In this document: piece by piece, positions 6,072 through 6,092 of the stretch
Layout of the letters: each line of letters opens with the position of its first letter
Position numbering within the stretch: the stretch's first letter is position 1
Assembly (NCBI GenBank): GCA_002401545.1
Contig: NVTJ01000126.1
Location: 1 to 6,092 of the forward strand
DNA length: 6,092 nt
From: Alphaproteobacteria bacterium
GTDB lineage: Bacteria; Pseudomonadota; Alphaproteobacteria; Sphingomonadales; Emcibacteraceae
Direction of reading: 5' to 3'
Position numbers and translations under genes: made by a program
Notes under the pieces: model-generated
Seen by the model: only the letters and a program-made list of their open reading frames with translations
What the model was told of the DNA's origin: nothing
Database searches by the model: none

Positions 6072-6092
6072 ATGAAAAAAATTGATATTGAA
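6072..6092 (+). CDS. Possible start of a rightward gene, only seven codons visible
   Basis: An ATG at 6072 opens a frame reading MKKIDIE to the right edge, with an in-frame TAG directly before it, so no earlier start is possible in that frame. A possible promoter, TTGATA (6005-6010) and TAGTAT (6028-6033) with 17 bases between, would lead into it. There is no clear ribosome site. Seven codons are too few to identify a product or to be sure that the gene is real. Confidence 0.3.

Noticed and set aside
1..6092. CRISPR arrays, tRNA or rRNA genes, insertion sequences, attachment sites
   Set aside because: I saw no spaced direct repeats, no tRNA-like cloverleaf or rRNA sequence, no transposase or integrase motif, and no terminal inverted repeats. 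Almost all of the window is covered by genes.

Overview
The window looks like accessory catabolic DNA from a Gram-negative bacterium, most likely an alphaproteobacterium. I infer this from the gene families (two class III CoA-transferases, a family-2 amidohydrolase, a GntR/UTRA regulator), the tight operon packing, GGAGG-type ribosome sites and moderate GC coding DNA with AT-rich spacers. The species cannot be named from the sequence alone.

Layout. A five-gene leftward operon runs from 3832 down to the left edge. In transcription order it holds a membrane metal-transporter-like protein with a histidine-rich loop (3832-3107), an amidohydrolase-2 family protein (3085-2183), a CaiB/BaiF CoA-transferase joined to it by an ATGA overlap (2186-984), an 89-residue charged helical protein of unknown family (959-690), and a cupin-like protein cut off by the window edge (673-1). 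Spacers are 16 to 24 bases wherever the genes do not overlap. A 163-base divergent spacer (3833-3995) separates this operon from a rightward GntR-family regulator with a UTRA effector domain (3996-4790). The regulator converges, with one base between stop codons, on a second leftward CaiB/BaiF CoA-transferase (5976-4792). A 95-base, very AT-rich spacer follows, and the first seven codons of a possible rightward gene begin at 6072.

How the genes may work together. The set fits an inducible pathway in which an organic acid is activated by CoA transfer and processed by the amidohydrolase-like and cupin-like proteins, under a small-molecule-responsive repressor. The substrate is unknown. The regulator is tied to the second CoA-transferase by a nearly identical palindrome-based site (TGAYATATCATTA) found just upstream of the regulator gene and again in the promoter region of the second CoA-transferase gene.

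Most unusual points: the amidohydrolase-like protein lacks the HxH metal motif and the strand-5 histidine while keeping later conserved residues; the small helical protein is locked between the CoA-transferase and the cupin; the first cupin domain has no histidine ligands; and the shared palindrome suggests a regulon that can be tested.
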